From: Inia geoffrensis
Taxonomy: Eukaryota; Chordata; Mammalia; Artiodactyla; Iniidae
Length of the DNA stretch: 64,000 nt
Direction of reading: 5' to 3'
NCBI GenBank assembly: GCA_036417435.1
Contig: CM070903.1
Coordinates: 60,860,001 to 60,924,000 of the forward strand
Shown here: piece by piece, positions 27,501 to 42,500 of the stretch
How the letters are laid out: every line of letters starts with the position of its first letter
How positions within the stretch are numbered: position 1 is the stretch's first letter
Notes under the pieces: generated by a model
What the model was told of the DNA's origin: nothing
Database searches by the model: none
What the model saw: only the letters and a program-made list of their open reading frames with translations
Translations under genes and position numbers: made by a program

Positions 27501-30500
27501 ATTTGTATTGTTCTAAACCACTAAGACTGTGATAATTTGTTACAGCAGCAATATAAACTAAAAGACGTGGTAACACTCCCCTAACTGATTTATAGATTCA
27601 ACACAATCCCTATGAAAGTCCCAGCTGACTTTCTTCCAAAAATTGATAAACTGATCCTAAAATTCATCTGGAAATGCAAGGGACCCAGAATAGGAAAAAA
27701 AATCATGAAAAAAAAAAGAACAAAGCTGGAGGTCTTACACTTTCTGATGTCAAAACTAACTACAAAGCGACAATATTCAAAACTCTGGTACTGACATAAG
27801 GAAAGACATAGAGATCAATGGAACAGAATTGAGAGTTCAGAAATAAACACCTACATTTATGGTCAATTGATTTTTGACAAGGGTACCAAGACAATTCAAT
27901 GGAACAAGGATATTCTTTTCAACAAATGGTGCTGGGACAGTTGGGTATCCACATGAAAAAGAATGAAGTTGTACTCCTACCTCACAACACACAAAAAATA
28001 TTAACTCTAAATAGAACATAGATCTAAATAAAAGAGCCAAATCTATAAAACTCTTAGAAGAAAACATAGGTATAAATCTTTGTGACCTTAGATTAGGTAA
28101 TAGTTTCTTAGACATGATAGCAAAAGCACAAGTAAAAAAAGAAAAAAATAGGTAAATTGGACTTCATCAAAATTAAAACTTTTGTGTTTTTAAAGGACAT
28201 TATCAAGGAAGTGAAAATACAATACACAAAACTGGAGAAAATGTTTGTAAATCATATATCCAGTAAGAGTCTAGTATCTAAACTAGGCAAAGAATTCTTA
28301 CAACACAAAGATAAAAAGAAAAATATCCCCATTTAAAAATAGGCATTTTTAAAATTGAATAGATGTTTCTCCAAAGAAATATGCAAATGACCAATAAGCA
28401 TGTGAATAGATGTTCAAAAACATTAGCCATCAGGGAAATGCAAATCAAAACTACAATGAGATATCACTTCATATCCACTAGGATGGCTATAATAAATTTT
28501 TTTTTAATGAAAATAACGGGAGTTGGCAAGGATGTAGAGAAATTAGACCCTTGTACATTGCTAGTAGGAATGTAAAATATTTAGTTCCTGCTATTGAGCT
28601 ACAGTAGAAAACAGCTTAGAAAGAAATGTTAAACACAGAGTTACCTCATACTCAGCACTTCCATTCCTAGGTCATACCCAAGAGAATTTAACATATATCC
28701 ATACAAAAACTTGTACACAAATATTCATAGCAGTATTATTCATGATAGCTAAAAAGTGGAAACAATCAAAATGTATATCAGGTGTAAACAAATAAATTAA
28801 TCATGGTATATATCCATACGACGGAATATTATTCAGCCATAAAAAGCCTGAAGTATTCATTCATGCTACCACATAGATGAACCTTGAAAGCATTATGCTA
28901 AGTGAAAGAAGACAAAGAGACCACATGCAATACAATTCCATTTATATGAAATGTCCAGAATAGGCAAATTTATAGAGACAGAGAGTAGATTAGTGATTGC
29001 CAAGGGCTGGGAGGAGTAGAGAATGAGAAGTAACTGCTATGGTTTGAGATTTCTTTGGGGGATGATGACAATGTTCTGGAACTAGAAAATAGTGATGGTT
29101 GCACAACTTTGTGAACATATTAAAATTCACTGAATTGTGCACATTAAAGGGTGAATTTTATGGCATGTGAATTATCTGAAAATAAATGAATATGGAAATA
29201 AATTAATGAACTTAATATATGTATGCCTGTATGTGCCTAGGTGTGGAATTGCTGGGTCATATTGTGTCTCTAGGTTTAACTTTCTAAGGAACTGTCAAAT
29301 GGTTTTTCAAAGTGGCTGCTCCATTTTACAGTCCCACCGGCAATGTATCAGAGTTCCAATTTCTGCACATCCAAAGGCCCATTTTTAAGAGATCCTAGCA
29401 GACAAATCTGCAACAAAGTCTATAGGGAACAAATGGAAAATGCTGAAGTTTCTGCGGTCTTAGGAGCATGTGTATGTGCTTGTTTGCAGGTTTCAGAGAA
29501 AATCCATTTATGGAAGCTTTGGTTCCAATGATGGTAAGAAAAATCCCTGGTTTCAATTCAAACTGATGTCAAGTATGTGGCAACATTCCATTTGGTGCTT
29601 TTGTCTCTATGACTTTTGTGATTTCCCAAACCCTCTATTGATTCCTATCCCCCCACAGACACACACAGAGTGGTCTAATCTGCAGTCTTTCTACAGAAAG
29701 CAGGGCCAGTGAGAACCAATTTACGCACTTGATAATTACTGAGATACGGAGCTCATACTAAGAGCCTTTGTTCGGAGAGTTCCTCCTAGTTGTCCACAGC
29801 CCATTTGTCAGCAATTCATCTTTTTAAAGAGTTTAATCTTTTCTAGGACATAAATTGTTCATATCTGTCTTATCACAGAGCTGACTTGTGAACAATGGTA
29901 AGAATTTATTGTGTCAAATCTAATACAGAGCTTACTTTTCCCAAATTGAGATAGAGGGTTTTTTTGTTCAAGGATCTAGAAAACTGAAGTATTTGAGACC
30001 AGCAAGTATAATAGAGTATTATAACTTTGGGAAATCCAGAGTAATTGATTATCCAACGTTGTAATACGCCCTTTCCTCCACTCTGAGGATTTGAACAAAG
30101 GAATTTAGTTGCTTGATCATTTTATCAAATCTTTAAAAAAAAATTAAATGTCCTTATTTTTAAAACTTGAGATATAATTGACATATAACATTGTATAAGT
30201 TTTGGGTGTACAACATGATTCTATATTTGTGTATATTGCAAAATGTTCACCACTAGAAATCTAATTAACATCTATCACCACACAGTTATACTTTTTTTTC
30301 TTGTGATGAGAACTTTTAAGATCTATTCTTTTAGCAATTTTCAAATATACAATACACTATTATTAACTCTAGTCACCATGTTGTACATTACATCCCCAGG
30401 ACTGACTTATATTTTATAACTGGAAGTTTGCACCTTTTGTAAGTGTCTTATTTTTTGAAAAGCCTCAATCAGCACAAGTTACTCAGTGCTCACAAGCTAT

Positions 30501-33500
30501 TTGACATAGAATGATCATTTGGAAAAGGAATGATGGAGTGAGACTTGATTTTTAAGTCACATGCAGCAGATTTTTTTTTCTAATTTTTATTGGAGCATAG
30601 TTGTTTTACAATGTTGTGTTAGTTTCTACTGTACAGCAAAGTGAATCAGCTATACATATACATATATACCCTCTTTTATTGGATCTCCTTCCTATTTAGG
30701 TCACCGCAGAGGATTGAGTAGAGTTCCCTGAGCTATACAGTAGGTATGCAGCAGATGTTTAGTTCTGTGTTTTCTACAGTTAAGTTAGAAAGACACAAAG
30801 CGACTCCCTACCCCACCCAGCAGGAGTATCTCTCCCTCTGCTGGAGGTCTGCTTCTCCTGCCTTCCGTTGACTTTTGTCTTCCTTAATGTCAACGTGTCT
30901 ATTTTTCCAGGCATCCAGGCAATTGGTTTTAATAACATTCAACAGCCAACGTAAAGGAATATAAAAAGAACACCTGCTCTAGTGTCTTTAAAATGCTAAG
31001 TACTACTTTCTATTTTATTCATAAAATGTTAAAATGAAATGTCTTCTCTCTGGATCTCAGCCTTTTCACTCTGATGCTCTCCAGGTTTCGCTCTTATTTA
31101 GGCCTGGTCGAACTTAGAAAGCCTGATTGGTTGGATCCGATAGGTGCTCTGTGAATGGATTCTCTGTTATTTTTATTGTATGAGTGAAGTCATTTTATCA
31201 CTGCAATGACAATTAAAGGAACTTCGTATTCAGAAGGGTCTCCTGAACAGTGAAGCACTGGTAGACAGAGTTGGGACTTGAGCCAAATCACTGTCCAAGA
31301 TCAAGAAGGCTCCGAAAATTAGCTGAGAGCTAGAGGCACCCTTCAGATAACGAGCAGAAATGAATGAGTGACCAAAAAAATAAATAAAGATGCATCCGTT
31401 GGATTCATGTGGCTGCAGGTAACAGCAAAGTTTATCTCAAACATACCTAAACAATAAAGAGTGTCTCCTCTCCCCGGAAGTTGAGCAGAAGGGTGGGCTT
31501 CAGGATTCACTGAGTCCAGTGGCTCTGGTCCTTTTTCCTGCCATTCCCTTCACTCTGCTTTGCCCCCAGAGCTGGTAGTGAGATGGGTCCTCACCTGACA
31601 ATGTCCAGAAGGACTGTTTCAGAGCACCTAGCAACTTCTCTCATGTTTCATTGGCCTAGAGAGGATCATATACTTGTTGCTAAACCAGTCACTGCAAAGG
31701 AATCTATTTACTTACAGATCAATCAAGCCTGCTTATAGAATTAGGGTGAGGTCATCTTTTTCTAGGACCAGCGTTTCTCAAACTCAACATTATTGACCTT
31801 ACAGCCAGATGATTCTTTGCTGTTGGGAGATGCCCTGTACGTTATAGGATGTTTAACCGCATCCTTCACCTCAACCTACTAGAATTCAGTAATACACTCC
31901 CTCCCTGTGACAACTAAAGTTATGCCCAGACATTGTCAAACGTCCTCTTGGGAGCAAAATGTTCCCCCCACCCCTACCCCCAACCGAGAATCACTGACTT
32001 AAAAATATGGGCTGCCAGGCACAGGTGAGGGAGGATACCCAAACAAAATCCCAGCTTAGTTAGGGAGTAGGAGATAGGAATGTTCACCACAAAGGGCTTT
32101 GAAATCAGGAGGAAGTAAGGAACCTATGTAATGCTGAGAGGCTACGGGGAAAGATGGCACATGACCACTGGTGAGACAAGACCTAGGTTCTTCAAACAAG
32201 AGCAGGGAAGATAAGCTCTACCCTCGGGAGGAGCCAGTTAGTGACTCTTAATCATATGAAACAGAGCACGGAGAAACCAGCCTGTAGCAAGAGACAGAGG
32301 CAAGTGAGGGACCTTATCTGAAAGCTAATGTGAAAGATTCAGGGGAGGAACCTTTAGAGAGGAGCAAGGATACAGAAATGTCTTTATCTCCCAAGGGCCA
32401 GTATCAGTGTGCCCAAGGGGGCTACAAGAAGTTTAATGGAGCTTAGCGCTACAGGAAATGCCCTGGGGGCTAGTGCCTAGAAGAAATGCTAGGAGCAGCG
32501 TTTGAGAAAGCGGACCCCACTAGATTTGGCATGTTGTCTGCCACAATCAACGTGGAGCTAGATATCTGAGGAACTTGGCCTGATGCTTTCACCCTAGGTA
32601 TGCCTGAGATGGAGGAAATGGAGCCAGGTCCCTACAGCTTGCTAAATTGTCGGCAGCTCTGTTTTAGTTATGTAATGATAGGAAGGCTGCATTTGGAAAA
32701 TCTGTTGGCTCCCCTGCATGTGTTTTTCTTTGCTTTGCCTGCAGTTTTTAAAGTTATGTTTGAAAAATGTTGACATTGGCTCCAACTAAACTAAAAAGCA
32801 AAGGAAGTTCTTTCATACTTCATGGGATAAAGAAGGAGATAAGAGCCTGGAGCCCAGATGAAATGGAAATAGTGTTGGTAAAGAGCAGCTTCAGGCTGTG
32901 AAGGGACTTTACTACTGCAGTGTGAATGGATGGACACTGTATTCTCTATTCCTCACTTAGGACAGGGGCCTCCGTGGTAATCTAAGGGGCACTGGGCAAG
33001 GCTCTGTGTTCTAAAAACATGTCCTCCAGTGGCTCTATCAGTGTAAAAAACCCACACCTCACATCATTGTTAAAGAGCCTATACAGAAATTCAGTTACCA
33101 CCTTGAAAGAGAGACAGATGAAACGTGACTCACAGGCCTCTGGGACCACATGAGCTGTCACCACGAACCTGGGTGCAGCCTAAGAGGAGGGTACTTTCGC
33201 AAGCGAGGGAACTTGGTGAACTTGCCAAGTTTGCAGATTTAAGAACCAAATGGCCAATCAGATCCTTCCCTGGATGGAGCGATTACTGAATCAGCCTCCC
33301 AGCAAAGAGCAGGGCCCGGGAGGGATAAGACAAGCAGCGTGCTGAGTCCAGAGGGGTCAGGGAGCACAGGCCATCCTCAAGCTCTGTGGCAACAGGTCTC
33401 AGACTCTAGTCCTGACTCTCTACTCTGCTTTTTCCCAGCTTTGCCTGCCCGGTTTTTTTCTTCTAGAGGAATTTTACTTTTACATCCTTCTGCAAAAGAT

Positions 33501-36500
33501 TAGTGGTTTTCTTCATTTTCTCCTCAGCTTTTGAGATACAGCATGACACTCGTTGGGATAGATAGCAAACTGGCATAAAAATGAAATCTCATGGCAGCTA
33601 GTTCACAGCGTTGCTGACTCCCTCTTCCACTTCCAACCTCCTGAGTCTGGAGACGGAAGGGGGCAGGACAATTATAAATGTGACGTCCCTGAAAGAGCCA
33701 AGTGTGCTCAAAATGAAATGAAGTTTTTCTCCTCACGTGGAGCAATTAATATAAAAGGCAAGCATGCAAGCATATCCTATTCTAAGTTAGTTAAGCAGAC
33801 AGATGGCAAAGGGCCCGCGCGCAGAGAAAAACATACCAGAACAAGTTTCCCCATTAAGATGAGCTCATTCACAACTTTATATGTTTGCTTATTCCCAGCC
33901 AGAACATCTTGGTCTGTCCTATAAACTGGTATTTTGTGTTTAATTCTGCTTTCTAAATGCCATACAGTTAAATAGAAATATGGCTTGCCTTCTGGGCGCA
34001 TCCATCATGTTTGATGTTTGGGAGGTAATGCTTCGGTTTTTGCATTCTAAGAAGGTCTTAGACATTAGAAACGTTAACAGAATACCGTTATCCCGTGTCG
34101 ATCAATCTCCTGTTTAATTGTGCATATAGAAGTGCACAGATTTGAAACAAGTGCACTGCTCATGAAAATCTCCATGCTTTTGTCCATCACAGAACCACTG
34201 TTGTTGTGGTTGCCTCGGGGTGAAAAGAACTAGCGACTACGTCGAAACCGGGTCCTGCTCGATTGCTAGGCAGAGTGCAGAAATCATCAAAGTCTGAACA
34301 AACCTACACAGCTGGCTTTTTCTTTTTAGTGAAGCTGTCGCCTAACAAAACAGTGATGGTTTTTGTTTGCTCACTTGCTTTGACTTTAGTTTTTGCATTT
34401 TTTTTCTCTTTTGATCACACACACGAAAACGCTTGGCCTCCTACAGACCATTTCAACCCCCCTCTGCAGCGGAACTCAAGCGTTCTCCGACGCACGTGTC
34501 TACTTCCCATGCCAGGGGGCTTCCCAGGAACAGAAAATGCCCCAAATTCTGGGGTTTATGATTTTAGTATCATTCTTCGCTTACTATTTGCACATGTAAT
34601 ATTTGGAAAAGTTTGAGGCGCGTCATCTTAAAGAATGTTTTTCCCTCACTGCCAACAACTATTTGGCAACAGACGTGCCTATTCTACCTCTGAACTATCC
34701 CCCAAATAACCCATATTCCTGCACATCCTTAGTTCATGTTGTCATTATTTTTTGCTCCAAGGAGTGCAGTAATTTCCATCCTGTCAGGGCTCATCCCGTC
34801 TATAGTTAGGGTACTGTTAATGACTGTGACAAATAAACCTCCGAATTATAGCCCCTTAATCACAGATGTTTATTTCTGGTGTTTATGTTCAGTGGTGGCC
34901 TTCCTCACAGTGATTCCAGGACCCATGCTCCTTCGTTCTTGTGATTCTGCAATACTGCCAGGCAGGAATCAGCAACGTTTTTTCTGTAAAGTGCCAAATG
35001 GTAAATGTTTTAGGCTCTGCGGCCCATGTAGTCTCTGTTGTAACTGCTCCACTCTGCCACTGTAGCCAAAAGCAGCCATAGACATACTCAATGAGTGGCT
35101 GTGTTTCAGTAGGACGTCATATGTAAATACTGAAATTTATAATTTTACCTGCCATAAAATACTCTTTGTCTTCTGATTTTTCCCCAACCATTTAAAAAAT
35201 TTTAAAGCATTTTTAGTTTAAGGGCCATCCAGAAACGGGTGGCAGGCTAGATTTGGTCTGCAGACCATAAAATTGGCCTGGAGGCTCCTATATTAGAGTG
35301 AAAAGAAAATCAAACTATTTAGAGTTATGTTCTTTCATTTTGGCAACTGGACATAAAGTGTTTGCCTCTTTGCTTTTCTTTTTAACAGGCTCTGGAAATA
35401 CGTCGGTGTCACATCCCATTGCTGCCAGCACCCCTGAAGAAAGCAATTATGGGGCAATAGGTATTTCCTACAATGAGTCCATTCGTGGAAGTGTTTCCTA
35501 ATTCTCCAAAGAATAGGATACAAGGAGCCCTCCAGCCACTAATAACTGTGAGAGTGGGCAAGACGGTCATCGTATAAGATTATCTTTTATTTCTAAGATG
35601 AATTGGCTCGATGATCTGGAAGGTTCCTTCCAGCTCTAATTTTCTCTGGTTCTATTGATCCATTTCTTGGGTCTGCTAGCCACACTTGAGCAGAATTTTC
35701 TATGGTTGCCATCAACTCCCTTGGGGATTTTTTCGTACCCAGCCTGAGTTTAGGGCGTGAAAGACGCGTCAAGAGTCTGACGTCAGGGAGCCCAACATCA
35801 ACTGACCCATTGTTTCATTCTCAGGTTTCAGTGGAGTAAGGGCGATCAGAAGACTGAGGCTGTGCAGCAGGTGAACACGGCTGAAGCCTAACGATCTTCC
35901 ATTTGGGCTAACTGCATAAACGAACCTGCTCACTGCCACCCAGTCATTCACATGGCAACCCCCAGGGCTCGTTCAGTGGCCTGAAGGGGACAGAATTCTG
36001 ATCCCTGTCTTGTTAGAGTCATTGACGCTTCCACACACTTCCATGATGCTTACGGGCCTATGACTGGTGCACCTTAAGCTGTCAGCATAGAGGGGCTGGG
36101 AATCCTGTATGCCTGCCCTGTTATTCTGTAACTTTGAGAAGCATGTGAGCTCAGTGCTGGAGACTTATTTCTGGCTCTGCAAGAATAGGGTTTTGTTTTG
36201 TTTTTTTTTTAACCATCTGAATAGAAGAAATAAAGCAGCAGGTAGGCTCTGCTCATGTGCTCATTAGGCTGTGCAAATTCCCATCTGCTCTGGGAAACAT
36301 TCACAGAAACACAAGGATTCTTCTTTCTGAGAATGTTGTTTCCATTATATAATCATAGATACGGCATGTGGGGGATTTCGGTGTACAAATACTTTATCCA
36401 CGAGAAATGTATAGCTGCTGGGCATGTGGGTACTTACACGTACATGTGGCAGATGCTATACATAATTACATGCATGTGTATGTTTATACATTTATGCTCA

Positions 36501-39500
36501 TATTTTAAAATATGAAACATGAAATATAAGCATAATATTATTTTTGTAGCCAAATAGTTAACAGAGAAGATGCCTTTATATTATGTATTCAGCCCTAGAA
36601 AGAGATGATTTAAATATAACAATAGGAGGAGAGGAAAATTAGAAGTCCATTGAGGAGGAATTAGAGAAAGAACACGTGCTGTGGGTAAGGAGTTGGTTTT
36701 TACCAACACAGTGCTTTCAGGAATGAGTCAGCACTGTGCTTTTTGCAGAGAAAGATGGACTCCATGGGTTCTTCTCGGCTTGGGAAGGCAGATGAGTCTC
36801 CTCTGTTTCAGATGAGTCAAGCTCCAGTCCTGGCAGGCAAATGTCCTCCTCCGATGGCAGACAGCCATGCCAGTCAGACACAGACAGCTCCGTGGAGGAA
36901 AGTGACTTCGACACCATGCCAGACATTGAGAGCGATAAGAACGTCATCCGGACCAAGGTACTTCTGCCAGGTGGTGCTCTTCGAGAGGGTGAAAAGTTCA
37001 GGAGCCAAATACAACTTCAGCAACACCTCAATTTCCTTTATATATATATTTTTTCTTCAGGGGGAGTCAAATTTCTCAGTGAGCTTTTTATTTTTTATTT
37101 TTTAAACATCTTTATTGGGGTATAATTGCTTTAAATGGTATGTTAGTTTCTGCTGTATAACAAAGTGAATCAGCTATACATATACATATATCCCTGTGTC
37201 TCCTGCCTCCTGCGTCTCCGTCCCACCCTCCCTATCCCACCCCTCTAGGTGGTCAGAAAGCACCGAGCTGATCTCCCTGTGCTATGCGGCTGCTTCCCAC
37301 TAGCTAGCTATTTTACATCTGGTAGTGTATATATGTTCAGGGGGCTTTTTAGATAAAACTTAGCTACATACTAAAAGCAATACTTGGTTGGTTAACACTT
37401 CTTTCCGGAGGGAGAAGTGAGAGCAGTAAAGAAAACAGAGCGCTAAAACGCTCTCAGGGTCCAAAGGGGCTGACCATGGACAAAAGTGAGGAAGGGATCC
37501 AACCAAATGGGAGAAAAGATTCATTTGAAGGGTGTACTTGGAAAAACCCCCTGGTTGTATACATAAAATCCTTCAGGAGTAAAAGATCATTTCTTTCTGG
37601 CTTGTATGTATCACATTGTGTTGTATCCAGTAAGAGACACAAAGGTGAATCGTACCGTTTCAACCTCGTAATTCAAGAATCACACAATGGGCATCTCTGA
37701 AAACTGGGAAAGCAATTCTTGAGATTTAAGAAGCATTCAAGACTCCCAATAGGTTTCCCACATCAGCCAATTTCCCTAAAGCCAAGGGAAATACTAGGAT
37801 TTTTAAAGGCATCCTGGGAAAAGCAAAATTAAAGTCTTGTTAAATAATTTTAATTCCTAGTGAGTGACTGAACTGAAATGTGTAAAGCTCTCCTTTATAT
37901 TTTATGCAAGAAATCCAAGTACAGTTTTGCACTCTCTTTTTATTTGGCATCCCAGATGTTCCTTTACCTGTCAGATCTGTCCAGGAAGGACCGGAGAATT
38001 GTCAGCAAAAAATATAAGATTTATTTTTGGTGAGTAGATGACCAGGAGGGCTACGGTTCTCTTTAGTAAAATTAAAGTTTTCCTTGTAAAAGCCGCAATC
38101 ACTTATGAGATTCATATAAGTGAATCAACTCACAGGTTTCAGTGTTTAATGAGGTACAGGTATAGGTGTTTAAAGGATTCATGCCACATTCGATAGGAAA
38201 GACAAAAATGAACTACCAAAGGCAACCAGCCCTAAATTAAATAAATACAAAGTATTAAATAAGAACGGTAGTGGAATCCCATAGGGAGACACTAAATCCT
38301 TTTCTAGGAAAATACAGTAACGATAACATTAATGTCACCACCTCCCCTCTTCTCCTCATCAGGACTTGCTCTTGGAAGAGCCAGTGATTAAAGGGATGAG
38401 ATGCCTAGAGCATCTCATAGTAGCTGGAAACCTCCCTGAGTGAAGATGATACCATCAGCCAATGATAAATAGACCTGCGATGGTCAGACACAGATGCAGT
38501 CTTCCTACAAGCAGAGAGTCTGAGGTGCCTGGCAGGGTCCCCTCCTTCCTCTCAGAAACCCCCAGCTGACATTTGTGATAGCCCTTACCATTCTTTTTTT
38601 CTGGAAGGATACCATCCTTCCAGAGGGAAATCCCTCTCTGATCACGTTTAATCTAACAATATCCTAAATAGATAGGCCCTCATTAATAATTGGTTAAACC
38701 AGAAGCAAGTATTATTTACACTGTTTTACAAGTAACTGTATGAGAGGAAGATTGGAGAAACAGGAACCACATAATCAGTTTCTAATCGCGTTTGTGAGTT
38801 AACTAGGGAGTTATGGGGTGGAAAGATTCTTTTTTTTAAAAAAAAAAAAAAAGGAGGCTTCCCTGGTGGCGCAGTGGTTGAGAGTCCACCCCCGATGCAG
38901 GGGACACGGGTTCGTGCCCCGGTCCGGGAAGATCCCACATGCAGCGGAGCGCTGGGCCCGTGAGCCATGGCCGCTGAGCCTGCGCATCTGGAGCCTGTGC
39001 TCCGCAACGGGAGAGGCCACAGCAGTGAGAGGCCCGCGTACCGCAAAAAAAAAAAAAAAAAAAAGGGCAAAGTTTCCATTGTTACTTTGGAAATAACCAT
39101 TTCTGATTCTTTGCCTGCGCAGGAACATCATTACCATTGCTGTGTTTTATGCGCTGCCTGTGATCCAGCTGGTTATCACCTACCAGACAGTAAGTGCTGC
39201 CCCAAACTCCAAAATCCCACCTTTCATACTGCAGGGAAAGATATTTGCTGCGAATTACAGAGAAAGGTATAACTTGAGCTCCGTCCAAGAATAAATTCCC
39301 CGTTTGTGTTCCCACTGAATTTCTCCACTGGTTCGTCTTTGACCTTTAAATCTAGTTCCCAATTGTTTTATCACAGACCTCTTGTACTATTTTGACTACC
39401 AATCTGAAATTATTACCTTGTACTCATTTAGTCTTGGTATCTATCAACTATGTCTATTTTTTACCAGTCTGAACTTTTGATCATCATGGGATGATGAGTA

Positions 39501-42500
39501 AAGTTCCAGACCAAAACAAAGAAACCTGATGTCTAATTTAGCCTGTGTCCTGTCATTGAGGGTAAATATGTTTTGTAAAAGTAAAAACAGCTTCACAATA
39601 CTAATGAAATATTAAAAGAAAATATAAAATAAATAAAAAATAAACAAAAACAATAATTAAAATAGCCTGAGAATCCCCACTGCACCTTCACAGAACCCTA
39701 GGGTCCAGGTCACTTAAGTGATCCCGTCTGGGATCTATTACACATGAAAAAGCCCATTTAGAATAGCACCAGGCTAAAGGTGTTTCTAATGCAATGGTTC
39801 TCAAACTTTGCATTAAAATCATCTGGGGGACTTTTAAAAATCCCAGTGTCCAAGCTGTACCCCACACCAGTTAGATCAGAGTGGAATCAGGCATCAGTAT
39901 TTTTTTTTTTTTTTAGATGTTGGGGGTAGGAGTTTATTAATTTATTTATTTGTTTTGGCTGTGTTGGGTCTTCGTTTCTGTGCGAGGGCTTTCTCTAGTT
40001 GCGGCAAGCGGGGGCCACTCATCATCGCTGTGTGCAGGCCTCTCGCTATCGCGGCCTCTCCTGTTGCGGAGCACAGGCTCCTGACGCGCAGGCTCAGTAG
40101 TTGTGGCTCACGGGGCCAGTCGCTCCGCGGCATGTGGGATCCTCCCAGACCAGGGCTCGAACCCGTGTCCCCTGCATCGGCAGGCAGATTCTCAACCACG
40201 GCGCCACCAGGGAAGCCCCAGGCATCGGTATTGATGAAACTCCCAGTGATTCCAGTGTACAGCCAAGTTTGAGAGCCAGGAGTTTAATAATATTTTACCA
40301 ACTCCATACGTAATACGTGATGAGAACGAGGACTTTATAAAGCTTCAGCACCACCTTTTATAATCTAAATATTCTCTGAATACTTTGGTGCTGTCAGAAG
40401 ATACAGCTGTGCTGTGATCTAGGAGGGTTCTTAACGATAGCGATAGTGATAACTATGGACAACCGATCACACATCTCCTTATGTCCACCTGCCCTGTGGT
40501 TACAATTTCTACGCAGAGGATGGAGCAGCTCCTTACCCTCCCAGGATTCATCTAGAAAATAGGATGTACCATGACCGTCCTAATAGGCAGATCCCAATGT
40601 TAGCATCCTCTCAAAATCCTTTTATAATGAGAACAAAGGAAACATACTCAGTTGCATTCTGCCGTGAGGCCACATAATGAGGGACACGGAATATTTCAAT
40701 TCAAAGCAAGATTGCAGCATTGAAAGGAAATGTGTCTATACTGTGTAAAGGCTGAAGGTAACGACCCATCCCCTGCTGAGAAGGGGCGCCGGTTACACTG
40801 TAAATCACTGACAGTTGATCGCTGTGAGCACTGTCCACTTTTTGTGAATTCAGGCTCAGGGGGTGGAGGCAAACAGCATCTCCTCTTTTCACTCTTGGTT
40901 TTACAGATAGTCAATGTCACTGGTAACCAGGACATCTGCTACTACAACTTCCTCTGCGCTCACCCCTGGGGTGTCCTGAGGTAAGCCCAGTCCTCTGAGG
41001 CAATGAGAGATGCCTTTCTGTGTAATGTGACGATTTCAGTTTTTAAAAATACTAGAAACAGTTGTGGGAAACCACCCCCATCAAGGGTAAAGAGGAGTGA
41101 AATCAGGAAGTTGAGATCAGGTATGCCTCTTCCATTCCTGTATGGGGGCTTCAGGAAACAGTCCTGAGGAGAAGGCAGAGATGTGTTTGAAAATACCAGG
41201 TCCCTAGCCGTGATGAACCTCATCCATGGGCATGAGCTACTAGTACATTCAATCCGTTAAACAACCTCATGAGATAGATAGGATTATTATTACCCCCGTT
41301 TTTAGATGAAGATGTTAAGGCTCAGTTAGAAACGTAAGGACTTGCGGAAGGTCCCTCAGCTGTTAGTGATGTTGAGACGCACACCCGGGGCCTGCTGCCT
41401 CCAAGGCCATGCTCCAGCCTCCAGAACATGGCGAAGTGGAGAGAACATTTGCCTGGGAGCTGCGAGCCTGGCTTCTCGATCCGGAACTGAACTAGTCTCA
41501 GTTTCCTTAAATAAATCTGCTGCCTGTGACCAGTTGACGCTTATCCTGAAGTTCATGGTTACAGAGCTGAGTATGCACACATAACGTGGGTCCATCCATC
41601 TATGTGAATTCACTCTTTCAGTGTAGCTGAAACGCTTGGCCCAACTGCCCATCTGTGGAGCGACTCTCTTTCCTAGGATTCATTCCCCGCCAGTGCCATC
41701 AGCACAAGGGAGGATTGAGTGGGTGTTAGGGAAGCTAAGCAAGCATCCCTGAGAGGAAATGGACACATTATCACAGGCTAAGCATCCTAACGTGGCGTTA
41801 GGTTAAAGATGCTTCCTGATGACCTCGGTCCTGAAATCTTATGGAAAGGTTAGCAGTGGAAAACACTGAATGCTGATTTCACTCGCTCATCCATGCCTTC
41901 ATTCAGTCTCTAAAGCTCTTTGATACCTTGACTCTCTCATGGTCTCTCTGTCATCCCCTTAGCGCCTTCAACAACATTCTCAGTAACATGGGCCACATGC
42001 TCCTGGGCTGCCTCTTCCTGCTGATAGTCTTGCGCCGGGACATTCTCCATCGAAGAGCCCTGGAAGCCAAGGACATCTTTGCCATGGTGAGGAGAGGGTG
42101 GGACAAGGGAGGTGAGAGCTAGGAAGGGTTATGGTTCCAAACGGGATCTGCAAAGAGGACGGACATCTGGCTAGACGGTGTGACGATGGATTACGCGTAA
42201 TGGACCACACGAGGCCAGAGCATGGGCGTCTCGGTTCTGTGGCTGAGTCACTAAGGACTATCTTTCCACTGACCAAGCTTTCTGATTTTTCAGGAGTATG
42301 GGATTCCCAAACACTTCGGTCTCTTCTATGCTATGGGCATCGCACTGATGACGGAAGGGGTGCTCAGTGCTTGTTACCATGTCTGCCCTAATTACTCCAA
42401 CTTCCAATTCGGTAATTAGAATTTACATCAGCTACACAGATTTGAGTTATAGGAGTCTTATCCTGGGACCCTCTCAGAAATGCCAAGGTTGTGCTTGCAA

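Larger units (their letters stand above)
26591..29190 (+). repeat. Old L1M element with two nested insertions
   Basis: Collinear ORF2 and 3' UTR pieces: ATACAAGATCAATATACAGA, TTTACAATAGCATCAAAAAT, CAATCCCTATGAAAGTCCCA, GACATAGAGATCAATGGAAC, then ATGGTTGCACAACTTTGTGA near the end. It is interrupted by a CHR SINE (26732-26941) and an MLT1 LTR (27091-27567). All frames are broken; only short ORF2 remnants such as 27612-27794 remain. Confidence 0.85.

Noticed and set aside
26450..29190. A second twin-primed L1 (minus piece at 26450-26590 next to plus L1)
   Set aside because: The minus piece contains an L1 3' terminus. Twin priming inverts the 5' part, so these are two separate insertions.
42412..42417. 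U12-type introns in SIDT1
   Set aside because: All visible introns are GT-AG and none shows the ATATCCTT-type donor. Weak donors (GTAATT, GTATTT, GTGCGT) are still U2-type.
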